DNA of 64,000 nt from Stramonita haemastoma (lineage: Eukaryota; Mollusca; Gastropoda; Neogastropoda; Muricidae), in NCBI GenBank assembly GCA_030674155.1, contig CM060336.1, forward strand, positions 3,265,534 through 3,329,533, given 5' to 3'. Shown here piece by piece: positions 57,626-64,000 of this stretch; the stretch's first letter is position 1, and each line of letters opens with the position of its first letter. A program made the position numbers and the translations under genes. The notes beneath the pieces are model-generated. The model saw only the letters and a program-made list of their open reading frames with translations, made no database searches and was not told where the DNA came from.

Positions 57626-58920
57626 AGAAGAGGGACAGAGCGAGTGCCGTGATGGTTGATATTATTGTATTCATGTTGTCACAGTTATTGAGTGTTAAGA
57701 CCATAGCAATTGAAGTATATATTTAAACAGTTCAGTTCTAAACCGACATTGTTGTCATTGAAATATAATTGTAGATATGCTTTTTTTTGGGTTGTTGTTT
57801 TTTCTGTTGTTTTTTTTTATCGGCCAATTTACTATATTTTTGGCTTTTTTTAAATATTGTTTTTACTTCATGGTTATATTTTTCTTGTAGATTTTGAATG
57901 TGATTAGCATTTCTTTCTGGGTCAGGTTTGTGCAATTTCTTTATTCATATTTATTAAACAGAATTTTTTAAAATAGAAAACTATTGATTTTAGCATCTTT
58001 TTTGATAGAGTTGTTTTGGAAAGGTTGTGTGTTGGTACTCATACTGAGTAGATTATGCTGAGGTAGGTTGTGAATACCTGTAAAAAGTATTTTTTCTAAG
58101 ACTAAAAAGATGAAGGTTGAGATAGCGATTACTGTAAAAAATGGTTTTTAGAGGGCAGAAGAACAAAGCAAGAGATTCATTCAATATTCTAATGACCATA
58201 AGAATCAAGCAAGGAATTATATTTCTTTTAGTATCCAACCCAGAAATGAGGTGCAAGCTTGTTATATGTGACACTCCACCACATAATGAGTCGCATTGCT
58301 TTAGAGGTCAATTTTTAGTTACTGACATGCTATTAATCTGCAATAAAAAAAAAATTTAAAGAATTAAAAAAAAGGCTGTTCAATGAAAAAAAAAAGATTG
58401 AAAATCGGATAATTCTATGAAAAGTTATTACAAATTGACATGATAGACTGCCTGAAGTGACCAAAGAGAATTGACAAGTTTAGCATTGTAATACGTGGTC
58501 AGAATGAGGGGTTGAGTGTTTTTAACACATTTTCAAAGTAAAAGAAACAAAATTATGGCTTACAAGGTAGAAGAAAGCTTAGTTATATTTTATAATCAGT
58601 GGAAATTTCAAAATTGACAAACTGACCCCAACCTGTCTAAAAATGGTTCTTAGCAGAAAAGTGGGTCAGGTGCTTTGCGACTCATTTCATGGTGGAACGT
58701 CATATTTGTGGGATAAGCAAATCCTGTACTGTCTCTTTTTTTAATGACATGATGTGTAGTAGTTATTTGTGGCATTGTTGTTCTGTCAGGTTGGTGAATG
58801 TCTCTTCAAAGGTCCAGAATGTGTCTTTCCAGATTTGGCGCTCCAAGTGTATTGGCTTTATGTTTTCATGTCATGACTTTGTTTTTAAACATTTTGAAGA
58901 GCTTTTTATCTTATGTGTAA
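57626..58920. other. No gene seen
   Basis: AT-rich unique-looking DNA with T and A homopolymers. Open frames are short and show no domain. Confidence 0.4.
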
Positions 58921-58924
58921 GAAG

Positions 58925-59500
58925 GAAGGTGGTGGCAGAACAGTTGAGATGTTCACCTGCCTAACAAGTAAACCGTGAGGTTCTGGGTTCGATTCCAGCC
59001 TTGCCCTTTCTTCCCAGTTTGACAGGAAAATTGAACTGAAGTCAAAGTTCTTGGGATGAAACGATAAGCTGAGGCCCCGTGTGTGAACACATGCAGAACA
59101 TCTTGAGCACATGTTACAAACACATTCCACCTTTTAGAAGAGTAGGCCCTTTCATGCCAGTAGGAACGGATGACAAAATTTCAAAAAGGCATGCGCACAG
59201 GTGTCGTGTTTAGACACCATCCCTGAGGAAAAATCAGGGAGTTGGAGTCCCCTAGGCAGTTTGGGGCTGTATATGGCAACATTCTGGTGGCTCCTGCGAT
59301 GGCACTTGAACCATTAGCATCAACGATTGCCTTTCCAATGAACCATTCCAGTGATGCGGAGGGGGTGGTGGTCTGCTGCATGTTCAGACATCATCCCCTG
59401 CAGTCGAAATGCAGCTACCTTTTTGGTGGGAACAAGATGGTTGCATACGCAAAACCTCACCACAGGTGAACCTCAGAGCTGTAGCCAAGGATTTTTTTTT
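58925..59500 (+). repeat. Chimeric SINE: tRNA-Leu-like head, S3 body, palindrome module
   Basis: Head GGTGGCAGAACAGTTGAGAT with TTCTGGGTTCGATTCC (as at 8.8 kb), then GAAACGATAAGCTGAGGCCC and GTAGGCCCTTTCATGCC of S3, GTGTTTAGACACCATCCCTG, and the module TCACCACAGGTGAACCTCAG. Confidence 0.8.
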
Positions 59501-60720
59501 TTTTAATTGCTTCTTATCCATGACCCTAGTCTTCTCTCTTTCTCTTTTCGTCTTGAGAAAGATACATTTTTTTCAAAGCATTATTTTTCCAGTGAGAATC
59601 AAAATCTGCAGTTGTTGCATTGGTGAAATGATTGAAAAGTTTGTCGTTTGATATTGTTGTTGGGTTGGGTTGTTTTTTTTCCAGATGGACAGTGTTAGGT
59701 AGTTGAAGGTATTAGGAGGTGTTGGTTTTGAACCTGAAGTTGACAGTTATTGGAGCCACTGAAACTGAATGAGGTGACAGCCCTGATATGGCTTCTGTGG
59801 TCCTGTAAGGCTGTAAACAGTATGGTATGGTATGAAAGGTTGGGCTCTTTTTGTTTCAAGTTTGTGTGTGTGTGTGTGGGATGGGTTGTACATGCTTGAT
59901 CGCATTTGATTTTGCCAAACAAAGAAGAAAGGTTTTATTTTGCTTATGGCATTCCATCTGTTGTGTTAATTAACATTGTGTTGGATGTGTGTATAATTAT
60001 GTGGTCAAATCTTTTTACGTTCTTATCATCTTTTTACCCAGCTTTTTGTCAGTTCTTTTGCTCCTCCGCCCCCAAAAAAGTTCCAGATTGCATTTTTAAA
60101 AGGAAAACAAAATTGGTGGAATTGTAATCTTTACTCGTAAGTAACCACCTAATGTAATTCATGGTTGGTATTATTTTTGTGGTCAGTTTATGAATGTGAA
60201 ATATTGTTGCATTATTAGGTGACATTCTGATTGATATTTTCAGTAAGTTACTGATTTTAAGGTTGTGTGTGTGTGGTTGGGTTTTATTGTTGTGAATTTT
60301 TGTTTGTTTGTTGGTTGTAATTTTTTTTTTTCATTGTGAATATTCTGGTTGTTATAAATTTTCTTCCTTTTCTTCCTCCCATGGTTTTCACATCCGGATA
60401 ATCATGGACTTCGCAGTTGCCTTCAAATTTTAGGATTTTTTGTTTAATTATTTATTTTATCCATTTCTGAAATCATATTTTATATTTTCTTTTTTGCATC
60501 ATCAGTTGCGAATGTGGTATATTGAGTGCTATTCAAAGTATCATGAAGATTTTGAAGAGGTTTATTTTTGGCCTGAATTCACACATACCATTGCTAATTG
60601 TATACATGTATGTCTATTTTGAATGTAATGTTTTGTCATTTAGATCTGATTAAAGTTATTCTGTAAACCAGATCTGTGAACTTTTCTTCAGAAGGAAAAG
60701 GCTGTCACTAGATCTTTGTT
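59501..60720. other. No gene seen
   Basis: T-rich DNA. A GAGGTGACAGCCCTGATATG segment at 59774 resembles phrases at 13.1, 13.5 and 19.5 kb and is probably another diverged repeat. Confidence 0.4.
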
Positions 60721-60723
60721 GAT

Positions 60724-61190
60724 CACTCATACCATGCACACACGCACACATACATAATTTATGTGCACATACACACAAACACACTCATATACACGTGCAC
60801 ATACACACACGCGCACACACACGCACACACACACAAACTACGGGCACACACACGTGCACACACACACACACACACACACACGCCTAGTGGTCAGAACGTT
60901 GCACTTGCAATTTCACGACCTGGGTTCGAATCCCGTTCAAGGGGATTTTTCTCCTGGAGTTAACATCAGTGCTGACTCCACTCTCCCCAAAAGTCCTTCG
61001 GATGAGACCGTAAACCGAGGCCCCATGAGCGAACGCACACAGAACATTTTGCACACACGTTAAATCCTGTTCCACTTTTCGTAAGAGTAGGCCATTGTGT
61101 TCCGGTGGGAACAGATAAGATATACAAAACTGCATACACATGGGGACTGGATGAAAAAAACAACACGTGAATGCTTTAATAAAATAAATA
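60724..61190 (+). repeat. (CA)n tract and full-length S3 SINE
   Basis: CA/CG-rich tract 60735-60880, then S3 with head CGCCTAGTGGTCAGAACGTT, GGGTTCGAATCCCGTTCAAG, body AAAGTCCTTCGGATGAGACC, and tail GGGGACTGGATGAAAAAA. The best reference copy of S3 in the window. Confidence 0.92.
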
Positions 61191-61849
61191 AAACACATAC
61201 ACATTTCGGCCATAGACAATCTTTCTTCAGAGAGCAGAGAATCAAAGTACAGAAGTATGATACTTGGAAGTTAATAGAATTATTATGATACAATGGCAAT
61301 GACATTTCAATACATTTCTTATCATGCAACACAACGAAGATAACCCCCCACACCCAACCATTAAGACCCCCCCCCCCCCCCCCCCCCCCCAGAAAATTCA
61401 ACTAAAGAGATGAATAACATAATAATTATATCCAGAACATAATGCAATATATATGTATCAACATGTTAACAAAAAAATTCAACAAAAGAACATAAGTATG
61501 GCAAGAACATTTGCAATAAGTGTGCACAAACATTTTCTGAATAAAAAAAAAACAAACAGAGTAAGAACATAATAACTATGTCAAGAACATACACTATAAG
61601 TGTGCACCAACATTACATTTTCTGATAATTGTTCCATCAGTAATAACATCGTACTGTTGTCCCTCTTTTGTCGATATCAGTTCATTAATTTAACATTCCA
61701 ACAATTAAAAAAGACATTTTCAATAACTGGAAGAGATACAACTATATCATAGTTTTGAAGATCGTAGTCAACAACCGAACAAATACAATATACGGGAACC
61801 TCAACAAGTAGGCCTAACACAAGAGTGGCAAACATAACCTGTGCAATAA

Positions 61850-62080
61850 ATATATTTTGAACAATAAACAAAGGTAGTTTTAACAATCAAAAATAAGTAT
61901 GTTTTGAACAATAAACAAAGGTGGTTTTAACAAGAAAAAATACATATATTTTGAACAATAAACAAAAGTAGTTTTAACAATCAAAAATAAATACGTTTTG
62001 AACAATGAACAAAGGTATTGTTAACAATAAAAAATAAGTATGCTTTGAACAATGAACAAAGGTATTTTTAACAATCCTAT
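61850..62080. repeat. ~46-bp tandem repeat
   Basis: Five diverged units of TTTTGAACAATAAACAAAGG, TAGTTTTAACAATCAAAAAT and AAGTATG. A poly-C run lies at 61368-61390 upstream. Confidence 0.9.
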
Positions 62081-63410
<1,330 letters not shown>

Positions 63411-64000
63411 AAAAAGGTTCAACATGTATTATATGTAACAAGTAACAAAACAACATCAAATAGTATTTTCTTAAACAAATTTACACGGTGTTCGTGGGTT
63501 GTGTGAGGGGATATTTTGCTGTGGTTGTGCTTGTCAACTGATAACTGAGGGCTCCTGTTTTTCACTGAGATACATGTCTGTATGCTTGAGGGGATTTTTC
63601 TCCTGGAGTTAAACCACAAAATAATCTCGGTGATGTTGGCAATGTAGGATGTGGGTGGTCTGCCTCTTTTCCTTCTGCCCCTAACCTTGTTTGGATAACT
63701 ATCGTAAGTAAAGTTGTTTGGGTGTTTTGTTGTTTATTTTTTGCTTGTTTGCATGGCCAACATATTTTCGTGCTGATTAATATCTTGGTAACTTTACATC
63801 TCTCCTAAGACAAATGAAATTTACTGTTCAACATCTATTCAGCACATGTTTAAGGACCAATGGCAGCAAGGGTCCTTTTTGGGTCGTATTCTGCGGAGAA
63901 AAGCCACACACAACAACAACAACAATAATTGTAACGATATGTTTGCCATGGGCTGGACAGCTCGCATTTGACGCAGGGAAAATCTGTGATAACAATGTTA
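63411..64000. other. Gene-free window end with repeat fragments
   Basis: A short S3 phrase GAGGGGATTTTTCTCCTGGA at 63589, a LINE-tail-like GTCTGCCTCTTTTCCTTCTG on the top strand at 63659, and an S6 fragment at 63945-64000 (GGGCTGGACAGCTCGCATTT, GACGCAGGGAAAATCTGTGA). Confidence 0.5.

Noticed and set aside
63615..63690. Possible LINE C-terminal tail (GRRKRGRP-like) on the minus strand
   Set aside because: Only about 15 residues resemble the tail and the flanks do not match the other copies. Too short to call as a LINE fragment.

Overview
The window is animal nuclear DNA, most likely from a lophotrochozoan and probably a gastropod mollusc. Coding exons are short, bounded by GT..AG, and separated by kilobases of intron. 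The intergenic and intronic DNA is packed with microsatellites, tRNA-headed SINE-like repeats and LINE remnants. No prokaryotic operon, CRISPR array or rRNA is visible. The species assignment is inference from repeat style and gene content.

Four protein genes can be assembled by hand. (1) Minus strand, 19026-10704: a nuclear receptor with six coding exons, a two-finger DNA-binding domain, a roughly 270-residue hinge with an Asn run, and a ligand-binding domain ending in an AF-2 helix. (2) Minus strand, 33798-30520: a two-exon basic protein that I identify as an RHNO1/RHINO-like 9-1-1 clamp interactor; its large second exon is interrupted by frame breaks. (3) Minus strand, 44475-39264: METTL15, the mitochondrial 12S rRNA m4C methyltransferase of the RsmH family, with five intact exons. 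(4) Plus strand, 45117-53510: a tetraspanin with seven coding exons, head-to-head with METTL15 across about 640 bp that probably contain a shared promoter.

Layout: 1-10.7 kb is gene-free repeat DNA (a poly-G minisatellite, GA/CT tracts, SINEs, LINE ends). 10.7-19 kb is the nuclear receptor. 19-30.5 kb is gene-free, although upstream non-coding receptor exons may lie there. 30.5-33.8 kb is RHNO1-like, with a LINE 3' end in its intron. 33.8-38.4 kb is repeat-rich. 38.4-44.5 kb is METTL15 with decayed tandem copies of its own C-terminus downstream. 45.1-53.5 kb is the tetraspanin. 53.5-64 kb is 3' flank, SINEs and a 1.5 kb degenerate AACAA-rich tract.

The observations I rate highest are: a 57-bp tandem array that duplicates, in frame, the splice acceptor of the receptor's second zinc-finger exon; an apparent invertebrate RHNO1; tandem ghost copies of the METTL15 C-terminus plus stop codon; a tetraspanin loop exon in which the canonical cysteine-motif region lies in the wrong frame between two compensating shifts; a tetraspanin splice acceptor whose pyrimidine tract is a SINE tail; and a swappable repeat module carrying the palindrome TCACCATTGGTGA.

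Repeat family labels S1-S6 are mine: S1 = tRNA-like head GATAGCTCAGTGGTCAGAGC; S2 = core containing ATAGACTGGCGTC and GCACCGGCCTGATGAGCCT; S3 = AAGTCCTTCGGATGAGAC plus GTGCCGGTGGGAACAGATGA; S4 = head CTATAGCCGAGTGGTTAAGA; S5 = TGTCTGTCATATGAGC plus GTTAAGCGCCTGACA; S6 = ATTTCACGCAGAGAAATCTGC.
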